From positions 1 to 62,515 of the forward strand of contig MWCA01000023.1 in the NCBI GenBank assembly GCA_002069785.1: DNA of 62,515 nt. The letters run 5' to 3'. The translations under genes were made by a program, and so were the position numbers. Positions 45,383 through 55,125 of this stretch are shown here, piece by piece. The notes below the pieces were generated by a model, which saw nothing but the letters and a program-made list of their open reading frames with translations, had not been told where the DNA came from and searched no databases. Within the stretch, counting starts at the first letter, position 1, and each line of letters starts with the position of its first letter. The stretch is from Lentisphaerae bacterium ADurb.Bin242. GTDB taxonomy: Bacteria; Verrucomicrobiota; Lentisphaeria; Victivallales; UBA1829.

Positions 45383-48208
45383 TCATTTTGCAGTCATTTC
45401 ATAGGAAAACGAATATTCCCGCATCGGACGGATGAGCTTGTCAAGCGTGATGAGCTCCAGGGTCGAAACTTTCTCATCCTTGTAAATCAGAAGCGAGGCG
45501 AGGTCCTTTCCCTGCCATGAAAAAGCAAGGTTTCCCGCCGGAAGGCCGACCGTTGCCGCATTTCCGTTGAAAAGCCCGCCGACATGTTCCTCCTTTTTGG
45601 GCTCATGCTTCGCCCGTCCGTCCGCGTTGGACGCCGGATAGAAGAAGTTGTTGTACGCCTTCAGGGAGACCGGCTTGCCGTCGAGCGAGCAGACGATTTG
45701 CGGCGAGGTGAAACAGTTGCGGAAACGGAAGGACATTTTCAGCGGATATTCCGTAAGGTTTTTCAGGGAGGTCGTGACTTTTATTTTCGTTTCGGTCGGT
45801 GAAATTTCGAAGTCCTTGCGGAAGAAAAAATCCTCGTGAAGATACCCCAGTTTGACAACCACGCTTGCATCGTCCACAATATTTTCATCGAACACACGGT
45901 AGGGCAGGTGCGAGCCCAGGAAACCTTCCGCGTACCGGTTCGGGGCATGGACAGCCGCCCATGCCCCTCCTTTGGAGAAACTGTATCTGGAGAGATCGAA
46001 TTCCGGAAAGATTTCCCTGCCGTCCGTCCGCGTTTTCCAGGACAGGATCAGGCCGGACTTTTCTGAAAAAATGACCTGCTGGACAGGGGTGTTCACCGTG
46101 ATGCGCCCGTCCGAATGGAGGATTTCGCTGGTCTGGTGTCTGCGCGACTTGAAATCGCGCGCGAACTGTTCGCCGATATATTTCTTTTCGGCGGCGATGT
46201 CCGGCTTGAGGTCTTTCGCCGTTTCCGATGCGGTCGTCGCGATTCCGGAAACGTTTTCCGTTCGGAAGGAATCCGAATCCGTTGGCTCCGGTGTGATCCG
46301 CACGAAAGCCGCGTCCTCCGGCGCAACCGTGCAGTGGAACAGCGAGGCGAACGACGCGGCGTCCCAGGATTCTTTCCCATTGCAGAGATAACGGATTTTT
46401 TTCACCGGGTCGGACACGTAAAAGGTCTTGAGGCCGCCAGAGTAACGAAAATCCGCCTTGACGGGAAATTCCCGTCCATAGTTGAATACGGTGGCCAGCA
46501 CGCCGTTTCCGATTTTTTTGGCAATGACGGCAAAACCGTCATTGAGGTCTTCCGCCTCATATTTCCGGCTCCATTCCCGGTTGACGGACGCGGAGACTTC
46601 GTCTGTTTCAGCGCCGTCGAGATAATAGTCTTCGCAAACGGCGATTTCCCGCAGCGCCCCGGCGATCTTCACGAACGTCCAGCCGTCCTGCGAATAGTGC
46701 TGCGAATAATTCTGGACCTCGGGACCTCCGAGCGATGCAATCGTCAGCAGTTCAAGCCGGGTTCCGGAAGGTGAAAGCATGTCGCTTCCGGAAAGATAAC
46801 GGGAGAAAAGCGAAAATGCGCGGTCGGTCGAGATCGTGCCTCCGACCGGTTTCCGGAGATGTTTCTTCTGGTTGCGGAGGGCGTTGATCAGGACTTTTCC
46901 ATGATGATAGTAGGTGCTCGGGAGATGGATGTCGATATAAGAGTCCATCCGCCTCGGATCCAGCGGACAGCCCGTAAGGTGCCAGGCCAGTTTTTCCGGG
47001 TCGTCGAACGGCAGGAAATAGTTGTAGGCCGTAATCCTGGAATGGGGATACCGGCGTTTGAACTCCCTGATTCTCGACTCCATGAGCTTGGACTGTTCGG
47101 CGGAGCAGAACTCGAGCCATTGGCTTGCAAATTTCTTTTCAATGACCGCCGGGGAAGTCAGGGCGACCCGGTCGAGATTGAAATCGGAGGCGAATCGATC
47201 GAGACAATCCTTGCAGAAGCAGGCTGACTTCATGTATCCGAACGGTTCATGGTCTATCACGAGCTCGTCGCCGTCAAGGATGCGCTCATAATTGAAATTC
47301 CGGTAGGCGACGGCGTCAAGGAGCTGCTTGTTTTTGAGCGCGGCTGTGATACAGTGATGTGTCTTTGAGGTTGTCCCGTCGGCAAGGACAGCCGGTTTTA
47401 CCGGTTCCGGAATTTTGTATATCAAAGGGTCCCAGACAAGCATCTGCGTGAACTTCCATCCGGCATCGCGGAGGACCGTTTCGTAGTCTTTCTCCCAGTC
47501 CGGATTCAGGCATCCGCTCGAATTCATTCCGGCGGCCTCGTATTTTTTCATGATCCGTTGAAGAAGGGCCTTGTCCCGGACCTTGAACTGCCACAGGAAG
47601 TTGGTCATGTTCCGGAAAACGAATCGCGAAGGGAGTTTTCCGCTTTCCTTGATCGGCGGGAGAAATTTGAGGATTACGTGCCGCCGGTTGAGCTTCACTC
47701 CGCCGTTCGAGAAATCGTAAAAGACCGTATATTCTTTTGCCGGGTCCCATTTTTCCGGTTCGAAAAAAACATCGATTTCTTTTACGGCGGGCCGTGTCCC
47801 GCGGTCACGGTATATTTCGAAAAAATCCTTCAGATTCGGAAAGCGGAAGACCACCGTTCCATCGGCGGACTTTTCCGACTCGACTTTCAGGTCAAACCGC
47901 TCCGCATATCCCGTGTTCGGGTTCCGGTGAACGGCAAGGAACTCCTCCGCTTTGACTCCGGGCGGGACCGTGACCTGAAACGAGGGGTCTTTCAATTCAA
48001 ACCGGGTTGCGGCATTCGGAATGCTGAATCCGAATACGAGGTTGTTCGGGGACCCGTGGATGGAGTGGAAAAGCCTCCGGTATCCTTTCCATAAAGTGAC
48101 ATTGCCGTCGACCGGTTCCGCATAGAGTTGGATGGTGTTTCCGGCATCCGCGACCCCAAGGCTTGCGGCCAGGACCAGCGCCATACCGAGAGTTGTTTTC
48201 AGAATCAT
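45383..48208 (-). CDS. Large secreted glycosidase-like protein
   Basis: The protein has 941 residues with a signal peptide (MILKTTLGMALVLAASLGVA, cleavage near ADAG). An N-terminal beta-sandwich of ~200 residues precedes a TIM-barrel-like part (about 210-560) with ELVIDHEPFGYMKSACFCKD. The Cys trio CFCKDCLDRF recalls Cys clusters of beta-galactosidase-like and DUF4838 enzymes. Two beta-sandwich regions follow, the last (about 690-941) resembling the C-terminal domains of large glycosidases. The catalytic family is not recognised. It is followed 28 bases later by the M55 gene. Confidence 0.7.
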   Translation of the reverse strand: MILKTTLGMALVLAASLGVADAGNTIQLYAEPVDGNVTLWKGYRRLFHSIHGSPNNLVFGFSIPNAATRFELKDPSFQVTVPPGVKAEEFLAVHRNPNTGYAERFDLKVESEKSADGTVVFRFPNLKDFFEIYRDRGTRPAVKEIDVFFEPEKWDPAKEYTVFYDFSNGGVKLNRRHVILKFLPPIKESGKLPSRFVFRNMTNFLWQFKVRDKALLQRIMKKYEAAGMNSSGCLNPDWEKDYETVLRDAGWKFTQMLVWDPLIYKIPEPVKPAVLADGTTSKTHHCITAALKNKQLLDAVAYRNFNYERILDGDELVIDHEPFGYMKSACFCKDCLDRFASDFNLDRVALTSPAVIEKKFASQWLEFCSAEQSKLMESRIREFKRRYPHSRITAYNYFLPFDDPEKLAWHLTGCPLDPRRMDSYIDIHLPSTYYHHGKVLINALRNQKKHLRKPVGGTISTDRAFSLFSRYLSGSDMLSPSGTRLELLTIASLGGPEVQNYSQHYSQDGWTFVKIAGALREIAVCEDYYLDGAETDEVSASVNREWSRKYEAEDLNDGFAVIAKKIGNGVLATVFNYGREFPVKADFRYSGGLKTFYVSDPVKKIRYLCNGKESWDAASFASLFHCTVAPEDAAFVRITPEPTDSDSFRTENVSGIATTASETAKDLKPDIAAEKKYIGEQFARDFKSRRHQTSEILHSDGRITVNTPVQQVIFSEKSGLILSWKTRTDGREIFPEFDLSRYSFSKGGAWAAVHAPNRYAEGFLGSHLPYRVFDENIVDDASVVVKLGYLHEDFFFRKDFEISPTETKIKVTTSLKNLTEYPLKMSFRFRNCFTSPQIVCSLDGKPVSLKAYNNFFYPASNADGRAKHEPKKEEHVGGLFNGNAATVGLPAGNLAFSWQGKDLASLLIYKDEKVSTLELITLDKLIRPMREYSFSYEMTAK

Positions 48209-48350
48209 GAGTATTCCTTGTCTTTGTATGTTTCGATGTCAAATGAAATATCGTCCGCACACGACCGGTTCGCGTGTTCCGGCAAAAAAACTTTTTGCAT
48301 GAACGGACCGGGACGTTTCCTGTCCCGGAATGACCGGTTCGACGGGAGAA

Positions 48351-48935
48351 TCAATTCCCCTGTTTCTGGAGCGAAACGGCGACTTTCCGGATTTCCACCG
48401 GCGAGTTGGAGACGCAGAAACCGAGCGAATATTTTCCGCCTTTCACTTTGTCGCGCAGTTCTTTGATCGCATAAACGCAGGAATATTTTGTCCATTCGCC
48501 CGTTTTCGGCCTCATTGCCTTGAAGCTCGGAAGCCAATGGGCGAGAGACGGACCGTTCAAAGTCGGACCGCCGCTTGTTTTCGCATCGGCAAGATGGAAT
48601 TCGAATTCGATTTTGACCTTGTCGCCGACCGCGGCCGTAAAATGAGGCGAACTGTTTACGAGAACCTGAATGATCTGGCCGGACTTGTCTTTCTGGGTCG
48701 GGCTCGGCAAGGGAGTAATGACAAGATATTTTCCTTCCTTTTCGTCGTCTTTGATCTCCAGTTTGCCGGGCCAGTCGCGATTGTAGGCGCTCCAGCCGAT
48801 GACTCCGTTGTCGGCCGGAATCGCGAAGTCCGGATTTTCCAGTTTGATTTTGCGGAAAGGCGGCTCCGGAGTCTCCTGGGCCAGAAGACCTGAAGCGCAC
48901 AGGGAGACGGCGAGGACGAGCGGAATGTTTTTCAT
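48351..48935 (-). CDS. Small secreted carbohydrate-binding-like protein
   Basis: The protein has 194 residues from the ATG at 48935 (AGGAGG upstream). The signal peptide is MKNIPLVLAVSLCASGLLAQ. The mature protein is a single beta-sandwich of CBM4/9-like appearance, with 'KLENPDFAIPADNGVIGWSA' at the start and VKIEFEFHLAD in a central strand. It lies 31 bases after the pseudopilin gene and may be a glycan-binding partner of the large enzyme that follows. The family call is tentative. Confidence 0.6.
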   Translation of the reverse strand: MKNIPLVLAVSLCASGLLAQETPEPPFRKIKLENPDFAIPADNGVIGWSAYNRDWPGKLEIKDDEKEGKYLVITPLPSPTQKDKSGQIIQVLVNSSPHFTAAVGDKVKIEFEFHLADAKTSGGPTLNGPSLAHWLPSFKAMRPKTGEWTKYSCVYAIKELRDKVKGGKYSLGFCVSNSPVEIRKVAVSLQKQGN

Positions 48936-48966
48936 GTTTCTTTTCCTCCTGAAAATAAATGAATTC

Positions 48967-49833
48967 TTATTCGTATTTGAGAAGCGTGCCCTGGGAACGG
49001 TTGAAGCCGCAGAACCGGGAGTCGCCGAACCGGGCGAAATTCTTGTCGGAAGACGTGTTTCCGCGATTGGCATCCTGGAAGGAAAGGGTTTCCGCATGCA
49101 AATCCATGAAAAGGAAGTTTCCCCGGTTTTTGCTGCCGGGGAGGATGCCGGAGGACGGTCTTTCGTCATAGCTGCCGTGCTTGAATCCGACGAGCATCAT
49201 CTGGCGATCCGCAATGGCGTTGTAGGCGGAGATGCGCAGCGAGTCCACCGCGAAAATCGCAATGCTCGGACGTGTCAGGCAGTTGAACTTCCGGATGAAA
49301 TTCAGGCTTTCGTCCCCGGTTCCGGAGAGCGGCGGATAGCCGGACAAACTGGCGTTCAGGATATATTGAGCCTGGCAATATTCTTTCTGGGCGGCCGCAC
49401 CTGTGATTTCAACTCTTTCCGACGGACAGCGGAAGGAGGATTTGTTCAGATCGGTGATGGCCGACGTTTTACAGGAGACCCCGTAATTCTTGCCGCCGCT
49501 GCCCCAGCCGGCGAGGATGCCCCACCAGAGGAGCGGATACGTTGCCGAGTTCCATTGCCCCTGGGCGGACGGCAGGATATACTCGCGCCAGTCGTCCGCA
49601 TACAGGTTCGCCGCAGTTCCGATGCTCCGGAGATTGGAGAGACAACTGATGGTTCTCGCTTTTTCCTTTGCCGAGTTCAGCGCCGGAAGCAGCAGCGCCG
49701 CCAGAATGGCGATAATCGCAATCACGACCAGAAGTTCAATAAGAGTGAACCGGCACAATCCAATATTTCGGCTGCGGGATGTTCCGGAATCCGGACTTTG
49801 TTTTCTTCGGTGCGTTGATGGGAATGCAGTCAT
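48967..49833 (-). CDS. Pseudopilin-like protein with prepilin N-terminal motif
   Basis: The protein has 288 residues from the ATG at 49833, eight bases after GAGGAG; a frame extending to 50070 passes through the leader. A basic leader of 28 residues ends in GLCR, then [20 protein letters not shown], with Glu at +5 and Arg, not Gly, at -1. The processing-associated region is [15 protein letters not shown]. It is the first gene of an array of six minus-strand genes down to 40652 and is likely coexpressed with secreted enzymes. Confidence 0.87.
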   Translation of the reverse strand: MTAFPSTHRRKQSPDSGTSRSRNIGLCRFTLIELLVVIAIIAILAALLLPALNSAKEKARTISCLSNLRSIGTAANLYADDWREYILPSAQGQWNSATYPLLWWGILAGWGSGGKNYGVSCKTSAITDLNKSSFRCPSERVEITGAAAQKEYCQAQYILNASLSGYPPLSGTGDESLNFIRKFNCLTRPSIAIFAVDSLRISAYNAIADRQMMLVGFKHGSYDERPSSGILPGSKNRGNFLFMDLHAETLSFQDANRGNTSSDKNFARFGDSRFCGFNRSQGTLLKYE

Positions 49834-50196
49834 GACTTTTCTCCTCGGCGTTATAAGTTTTCTGCTCGTAAAGAATATTATACGCTGAATGGCAGAGTGC
49901 TTTTTCTGTTTACACAGACATGTGTCATCCAACGTCCACTGAAATCCTTGTCTTTTTCCTGTTTTTTGCTTCTGCAAGGAAAACATAATTGCCGTTTCAA
50001 TAAATACAAACGCCGGAAACATCCGGGGAACAATTTTTCTGTACTTTTCCGTATAAAAACTGTACCTCATTGTATTCAGAACGAATGAAAGCCGGTCCTT
50101 CTGTTCTCGAACAGCCCCTTTGCGGGAGAACCCGTTTTTCTTTCTTTTCCAGGGAAAGAACTGAAAACAGAGCTTTTTGAGAACGTTTTCTCTCCT
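49834..50196. other. Intergenic region upstream of the pseudopilin array
   Basis: No gene is seen. On the minus strand a perfect TATAAT (49877-49882) lies about 45 bases before the pseudopilin start, but no good -35 element is present, suggesting an activator-dependent promoter. The part next to 50196 is the downstream region of the FAD oxidoreductase gene and shows no clear terminator. Confidence 0.4.
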
Positions 50197-51417
50197 TCAT
50201 GGAGTCGCACCCAAGGTTGCATTGCCGCGGCGGAGACCCAGTTCTTCGAAATGGAATTTGAAACCGTTTTTCCGGAGTTCGGCGCGGACGGAATCCACAT
50301 CCAATTCCACGCCGTCGAGTTTCTTTTCGACGGCGAGCGAGGCGGCTGTCCCCGCGATCTCTCCGGTCATTGCCGCGGCCGGGATTACACGGAAGATTTC
50401 CCACGCATCGCCGTCCGTGCCGGTGCAGCGTCCCGCGGCGAAGACTCCGCGGACGTCCTCCGGAACGAGCGTACCGAACGGGGTTTCCCAGACGAGCCCT
50501 CCCCGCCTCCAGTCGGCGCAAAGCCCGACGGAAGAGTCGAAGGAGGTCCATTCCTGTCCGCTCCGGAGCGTTTCGATCCCTTTGATCCGTGCGATCTTGC
50601 GGAACTGCGGCATGGCCGGGAGGTGGATCGGAAAGTTATGGTAACGGTCGCATTTTCCGGAAGCATACGCATCGTCGTAGGCTTTTCTCGCCATGGCCCA
50701 GGAGCCGCGCGTGAAATCCGTGACCGTTCGGGAGTCGAGCGCATTTTCGACTTCAAACTCTTTCGACCACTCCCCGAGACATTGAATATGGATGGAATCG
50801 ACCACCGGATACAATGTCGTGTCCGGCGCGCTTTCCATGATCCAGGGAGTCCGGTAATTTTCGGACGTCTCGAAGGCGCCTCCGGCCCGGCGGATGACCG
50901 TCGCGTCGCCGGTCGCATCGACAAAACAGCCGGCTTCCAGCAGGCCGCGGCCCGATACGTTTTCGACCTCAAGGCCCGTGACCGTACGGTCGGATGCCGT
51001 TTGCGAAGCACAAATCAGCGTGTCGAGCCAGAGATCGACTCCGGCCTCTTTCAGCGCTTCTTCGAGAGCGAGCGTGAAGCCCGCAGGCGAAAAGCGGCAC
51101 ATGTAGCGGATGCGTCCGCACCCGTAGTTGCCGTTCTTCCGTCCGCCCCACGCCTCCGGAAGATCGAACGGGGAATATTTCAGGCTCCGCTTCAACAGTT
51201 CTTCTGCGATGCCGAAGGTCACCTGCGTTCCGTTGCCGTCGCAGAGGGGCAGGTATACATAGATCAGCCCCGCGGTGGCAAGTCCCCCGATGAGCGTCTG
51301 TTTCTCCACCAGCGCGACCTTGTGTCCGCGTCTCGCCGCGGCCAGAGCGGCCGCCACACCGGCGATACCGGCCCCGGCGACCACGACCTCATACTTCTTC
51401 CTGTAATTCAAAACCAC
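50197..51417 (-). CDS. FAD-dependent oxidoreductase (FAD_oxidored family)
   Basis: The protein has 406 residues. The dinucleotide-binding start VVVAGAGIAGVAAALAAARR is followed by LVEKQTLIGGLATAGL, and a later GCFVDATGDATVIRRAGG and VRGVFAAGRCTGTD complete the FAD site. This family is common beside carbohydrate and polyol genes in PVC bacteria and Bacteroidota. It is the third gene of a minus-strand operon with two Gfo/Idh enzymes (25 bases after the second). Substrate unknown. Confidence 0.88.
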   Translation of the reverse strand: MVLNYRKKYEVVVAGAGIAGVAAALAAARRGHKVALVEKQTLIGGLATAGLIYVYLPLCDGNGTQVTFGIAEELLKRSLKYSPFDLPEAWGGRKNGNYGCGRIRYMCRFSPAGFTLALEEALKEAGVDLWLDTLICASQTASDRTVTGLEVENVSGRGLLEAGCFVDATGDATVIRRAGGAFETSENYRTPWIMESAPDTTLYPVVDSIHIQCLGEWSKEFEVENALDSRTVTDFTRGSWAMARKAYDDAYASGKCDRYHNFPIHLPAMPQFRKIARIKGIETLRSGQEWTSFDSSVGLCADWRRGGLVWETPFGTLVPEDVRGVFAAGRCTGTDGDAWEIFRVIPAAAMTGEIAGTAASLAVEKKLDGVELDVDSVRAELRKNGFKFHFEELGLRRGNATLGATP

Positions 51418-51442
51418 GCGAAAACCTCCTCCGGAGGGACCG

Positions 51443-52555
51443 TCAGACGGTTCCTTCCGGCACTTTCACGAACTTCGGCAGGGGATTCTGCCGGTGGCAC
51501 TCCTCGATGATGCGGACCTGGCGCTTGACCTGTTCCAGTTTCACGACCAATTCGGCTCCGTTGACATAGGCGTCGTAGACATTCTCATAGTACCGCGAAC
51601 CCCAGTGGTCGAATCCGCCGGCCGCGTCGGGAAGCACGCATTTTTCTTCATAGAAGTTCAGTTTTTCACCGCAGTAGCTCGGGAGGCGTCCGGGACCTTC
51701 CAGCGGGGCGATCTGCGGAACTCTCGGCTCCGCTTCGGAGGGAAGGAAATACTTCCATTCGATCGTATTGCCCATCGCGGTCAGCGACCCGTTCGACCCG
51801 TAGACCTGGTACGTGTAGGGGGTGTAGTGGATGCATTTCGAGACTTCAAAATCGATTGTCGGGTGGTCTTTGCCCGAAAGGAGGAGTTTGATATGGTCCT
51901 CGGCGTCCCCGAAATTGTTGACGCGCGCCATGGAGCAGAAGATTTTTTCCGGATCGCAGTCCCCGAAAGAATTCCAGATTTCGACCGCCTGGTCGAGAGG
52001 ATGCGGGCCCGTGTTGAGGAGTTCGCCCGCGCAGAGGTCCTGGATGGTCTGCCAGTCCCAGCGTCTTCCGAAGCCGTTGTAGGCGATCTTGAACATCACG
52101 ATCTTTCCGAGAACGCCGGAGTGTATGACCTCGAAAACCTTCCGGTAAAGCGGACGGAAGCGGGACTGCTGGAATACGGTGAAGAAGCGTCCGGTTTTTT
52201 GGGCGGCGGCTTCGATGCGTTCCACATCCGCGACGCGGCGGGCGAGCGGTTTTTCCGAGATGGTGTCGAATCCGGCTTCCATCGCCTCGATGCAGATGTC
52301 CACGTGCTTGTGGCTCCTTGAGGCGTTGATGACCAGTTCGATGTTTTTGTCTTTCAGAAGGTCCCGGTAGTCCGAATAAATTTTACAGTTCGGATTTGCG
52401 CCCGGATTCACGGGAGCGCAGCGCTCCGGAATCGGGTCCGCCACGGCGACCACGTCGTATCGTTCCATCAGGGAGGACTGCGTCTCGAAGAGGTGCCGGT
52501 GAATATCGCGTCCGCTCCGGCCCTGTCCGATGATTCCGACTTTGATTTTTCTCAT
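51443..52555 (-). CDS. Gfo/Idh/MocA-family oxidoreductase
   Basis: The protein has 370 residues from the ATG at 52555; a GTG two codons upstream is an alternative start. The Rossmann loop is KVGIIGQGRSGRDIHRHLF and the EKP motif is in FDTISEKPLARRV. The middle part GELLNTGPHPLDQAVEIWNS contains the conserved His region of the family's catalytic centre. It lies between another Gfo/Idh gene and the FAD oxidoreductase, suggesting sequential oxidation of a sugar or inositol-type substrate. Confidence 0.92.
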   Translation of the reverse strand: MRKIKVGIIGQGRSGRDIHRHLFETQSSLMERYDVVAVADPIPERCAPVNPGANPNCKIYSDYRDLLKDKNIELVINASRSHKHVDICIEAMEAGFDTISEKPLARRVADVERIEAAAQKTGRFFTVFQQSRFRPLYRKVFEVIHSGVLGKIVMFKIAYNGFGRRWDWQTIQDLCAGELLNTGPHPLDQAVEIWNSFGDCDPEKIFCSMARVNNFGDAEDHIKLLLSGKDHPTIDFEVSKCIHYTPYTYQVYGSNGSLTAMGNTIEWKYFLPSEAEPRVPQIAPLEGPGRLPSYCGEKLNFYEEKCVLPDAAGGFDHWGSRYYENVYDAYVNGAELVVKLEQVKRQVRIIEECHRQNPLPKFVKVPEGTV

Positions 52556-52609
52556 GTTCACTGTATCCTGTCAATATGGGTAGGTTGAATGGGAGGCTGT
52601 TCTGTTGTT

Positions 52610-53515
52610 TCAGGCGGAATAGACGGCTTCCGGCTTTCCGCTCCGGGCCGACCGGTCCGCGGCGTCGAGCAGGGAGATGACCTCCAGGCAGTCGGGGATG
52701 GCGACCCCTTCCTTTCCTTCGAGGAAGAAGCCCCGGATGTTGTCCAGCAGGGAACGGTAGAACGGAATCTTGCCCGAGTAGGTGAAATTCTTCATCGTCC
52801 CGGTGGCGGCATCCACGAATTTGCCTCCGTAGATCCATACGTCCGTCGAGAGCTCCACAATCCCGCGGCGGCCGTCGGCGTAGGTCACCACGCAGACGTG
52901 TCCCTTGCGGTCGGTGACGGTCGAAACCATAACGGCGCCCCGTCCCATGATCCGTTCGAGCATGTCGAAGGAGTGGCAGCCGTACCAGACCAGCGACGAT
53001 CCCGCGGCGGCTTTTCCCATGGCGCCGGAAACGGTCGCCGTCGTCACACGGGAGGTCCCGACGAGGGCTTCCTCCAGTTCCGCGTTGAAGCGGAGGGCGG
53101 AAGCCGTGAAATAGCGGATCGAATGCTTTTTGGCGAGTTCGTCGATTTTCAGGGAGTTGGCGAAGGTGTCGGCGAACGGCTTGTCAAGGAAGATCGGCTT
53201 GCCCAGCGGGGCGCACTTCTCGAAATATTCCAGATGAAGCGCCGGATCATTGATTTCGATCATGATACCGTCGCAGTCCGCCACGGTTTCGCTGAAATCC
53301 TCCGTGACTTTGACACCGATGCTTTCCAGATATGCCTGCCGCTTGTCGAGCCCGGCCTTGTTCTGGAACGGGGTTTCGAAACGCAGGCATCGGGAGACTT
53401 TCAGGCCCGCGATCCGTTCCGGTTCCGGAACGGCCGGGTCCTGCATCAGCTTGGGAAATTCCACGGCGTGGCTCGTATCGAGACCCACGACCGCCAGATG
53501 GAACATATTCTTCAT
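52610..53515 (-). CDS. Gfo/Idh/MocA-like oxidoreductase with atypical nucleotide loop
   Basis: The protein has 301 residues from the ATG at 53515, with AAGGAG upstream. The N-terminus HLAVVGLDTSHAVEFPKLM replaces the usual GxGxxG loop by a GLDTSH form seen in a subgroup of these proteins. The KP motif is in PIFLDKPFADTF, and YGCHSFDMLERIMGRG holds the catalytic His region. First gene of the three-gene operon, divergent from the ceramidase-like gene at 53683. Confidence 0.82.
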   Translation of the reverse strand: MKNMFHLAVVGLDTSHAVEFPKLMQDPAVPEPERIAGLKVSRCLRFETPFQNKAGLDKRQAYLESIGVKVTEDFSETVADCDGIMIEINDPALHLEYFEKCAPLGKPIFLDKPFADTFANSLKIDELAKKHSIRYFTASALRFNAELEEALVGTSRVTTATVSGAMGKAAAGSSLVWYGCHSFDMLERIMGRGAVMVSTVTDRKGHVCVVTYADGRRGIVELSTDVWIYGGKFVDAATGTMKNFTYSGKIPFYRSLLDNIRGFFLEGKEGVAIPDCLEVISLLDAADRSARSGKPEAVYSA

Positions 53516-53682
53516 AAATTTGGACTCCTTGGGTGAGTTTCCAATCAATATATTTTGTTTTTGCGTCTTTGCAATAGCGTTTTTGGTGATTTGTTGCATT
53601 ATTTGGTTTTTCTGGCTCCGGCGGCTCCGCTGCGGTTTGAAAAAGCCGGTTCGCGGTTTACTGTATTTCCGAATAAAACGGA

Positions 53683-55077
53683 ATGCCGCGGAAGACGGCG
53701 GAGAAACGGACGATTGAAATGATTCGGGCGGGATTCGGATCGGAAGACCTTGAAGCCGTTTTCCCGGTCAAAAGGCCGATCCGGGAACGGTGTGAAGTCA
53801 AAACTTTTTATGCGGAGTCGGGGCGGGAAACGGCACTGTGGGCCGTGCTGGACTTCATGGATTTCGACTTGCCGTCCGTCAACGGGCTGAAGGAGGCGGT
53901 TGTCCGGGCCGCGGGCGTGGAGTGGAAGCATGTTCATATCCTGACCACGCACAACCATGGCGCCGTGACCTGCGGCGAGGCTGACCGGGAGGCTCTTGCG
54001 CGGAGCGTTGCTGCGGCCGCGGTCTCGGCAAAGAAAAACGCGGCGCCCGCGGTCGTCCGCTCGGCCTTTGCGGAGGTTCGGGAACAGGTGAATTACCGAC
54101 GGAGAATCTATATCCCCGAACTCGACGGTTCCGCCACCTGTTTTTATGGTCCGTGTCTGGGGAACGGCTTCGATTCCTCGCCTTTCGTGGAACATTTTCT
54201 TCATGAACTGTCCCTGGGAAAGACCGCTTATACCGGGCGGATGCCGACCCGGCGGCCGGTTCAAAAATTCGAACGCGGCGATCCGACGCTTTTCATCATG
54301 GAGTTTGCCTCGGCTTCGGACGGTCGTCCGCTCGGCAGTTTCGTGCGTTTCGCCGCGCATGCGGTGTGCTGCAACCAGCCCGGTTTTTATTCAAGCGATT
54401 ATCCGTGGCATGTCCGGAAGATTCTTTCCGGAAGATTCGGCGGAATCACTCTTTTCTTCAACGGACCGTGCGCGGAAATTGCGCCCGGCATCGAATGCAA
54501 AACCAGCGGCGGCGAACAATGGCTCCCGAGACGGCTGCGCCGCGACCGGAAGCACCTTCGCGCGGTTCTGGCGGAAACGGCGCTGTCCGCTGTCCGGAAC
54601 GAACCGTTCGAGCCTCTCGAAATCTTCGAGGACCGATGCCGGACCGTCCGGCTGCCGGTCCGCCCGGAAGTGATTTCCGGCAAAGTCGATTTGCCCGCCG
54701 CCGGGCTCCCGGCCTCTCTTTCCGAACGGAAAAGACATCTGGAGCGAATTCATTTTGCGGATACCCTCGAATTTCTGCTCGAAAAATACCGGAGCGGCGA
54801 AAAAACGCTTTCCGGCACGGTGGAAGTGGAACTCGGGCTTCTGCGGTTGAACGCCCGGAAAATTCTTGCTTTTCCGGGGGAGACTTTTTCTTCGACCGCG
54901 ACGGCCGCCGGGATGGAAGAAGAGGTGGCGACGGTTACGGAGCACGGCCGGACCGTCATGTATATTCCTCCGCGAGAGGAATACCGGCGCGGCGGCTATG
55001 AAAGCATCTGTGCGATCGTCTCGCCGGAGGCGGAAGAAATCCTCCGCCGGGAGGCCGGGCGTTTCCTCCGGGAATGA
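53683..55077 (+). CDS. Neutral-ceramidase-like hydrolase
   Basis: The protein has 464 residues from 53683; an internal ATG at 53719 (IRAGFGSEDLEAVFPV) matches the usual family start and may be the true one. Motifs of the neutral/alkaline non-lysosomal ceramidase N-terminal domain are visible: HILTTHNHGA, FAAHAVCCNQPGFYSSDYPW and ITLFFNGPCAEIAPG. There is no signal peptide, and the protein is shorter than classical ceramidases. In bacteria without sphingolipids such proteins probably have other substrates. It is divergent from the Gfo/Idh operon. Confidence 0.75.
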   Translation: MPRKTAEKRTIEMIRAGFGSEDLEAVFPVKRPIRERCEVKTFYAESGRETALWAVLDFMDFDLPSVNGLKEAVVRAAGVEWKHVHILTTHNHGAVTCGEADREALARSVAAAAVSAKKNAAPAVVRSAFAEVREQVNYRRRIYIPELDGSATCFYGPCLGNGFDSSPFVEHFLHELSLGKTAYTGRMPTRRPVQKFERGDPTLFIMEFASASDGRPLGSFVRFAAHAVCCNQPGFYSSDYPWHVRKILSGRFGGITLFFNGPCAEIAPGIECKTSGGEQWLPRRLRRDRKHLRAVLAETALSAVRNEPFEPLEIFEDRCRTVRLPVRPEVISGKVDLPAAGLPASLSERKRHLERIHFADTLEFLLEKYRSGEKTLSGTVEVELGLLRLNARKILAFPGETFSSTATAAGMEEEVATVTEHGRTVMYIPPREEYRRGGYESICAIVSPEAEEILRREAGRFLRE

Positions 55078-55125
55078 TGTGCTTTTTCGTACCGCGGCCG
55101 AGGGACGCCGCCCCGGATTTCCGGT

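Noticed and set aside
50098..50196. Inverted pieces (GTTCTC/GAGAAC) after the FAD oxidoreductase gene as a terminator
   Set aside because: The arms are far apart and no T-run follows on the relevant strand.
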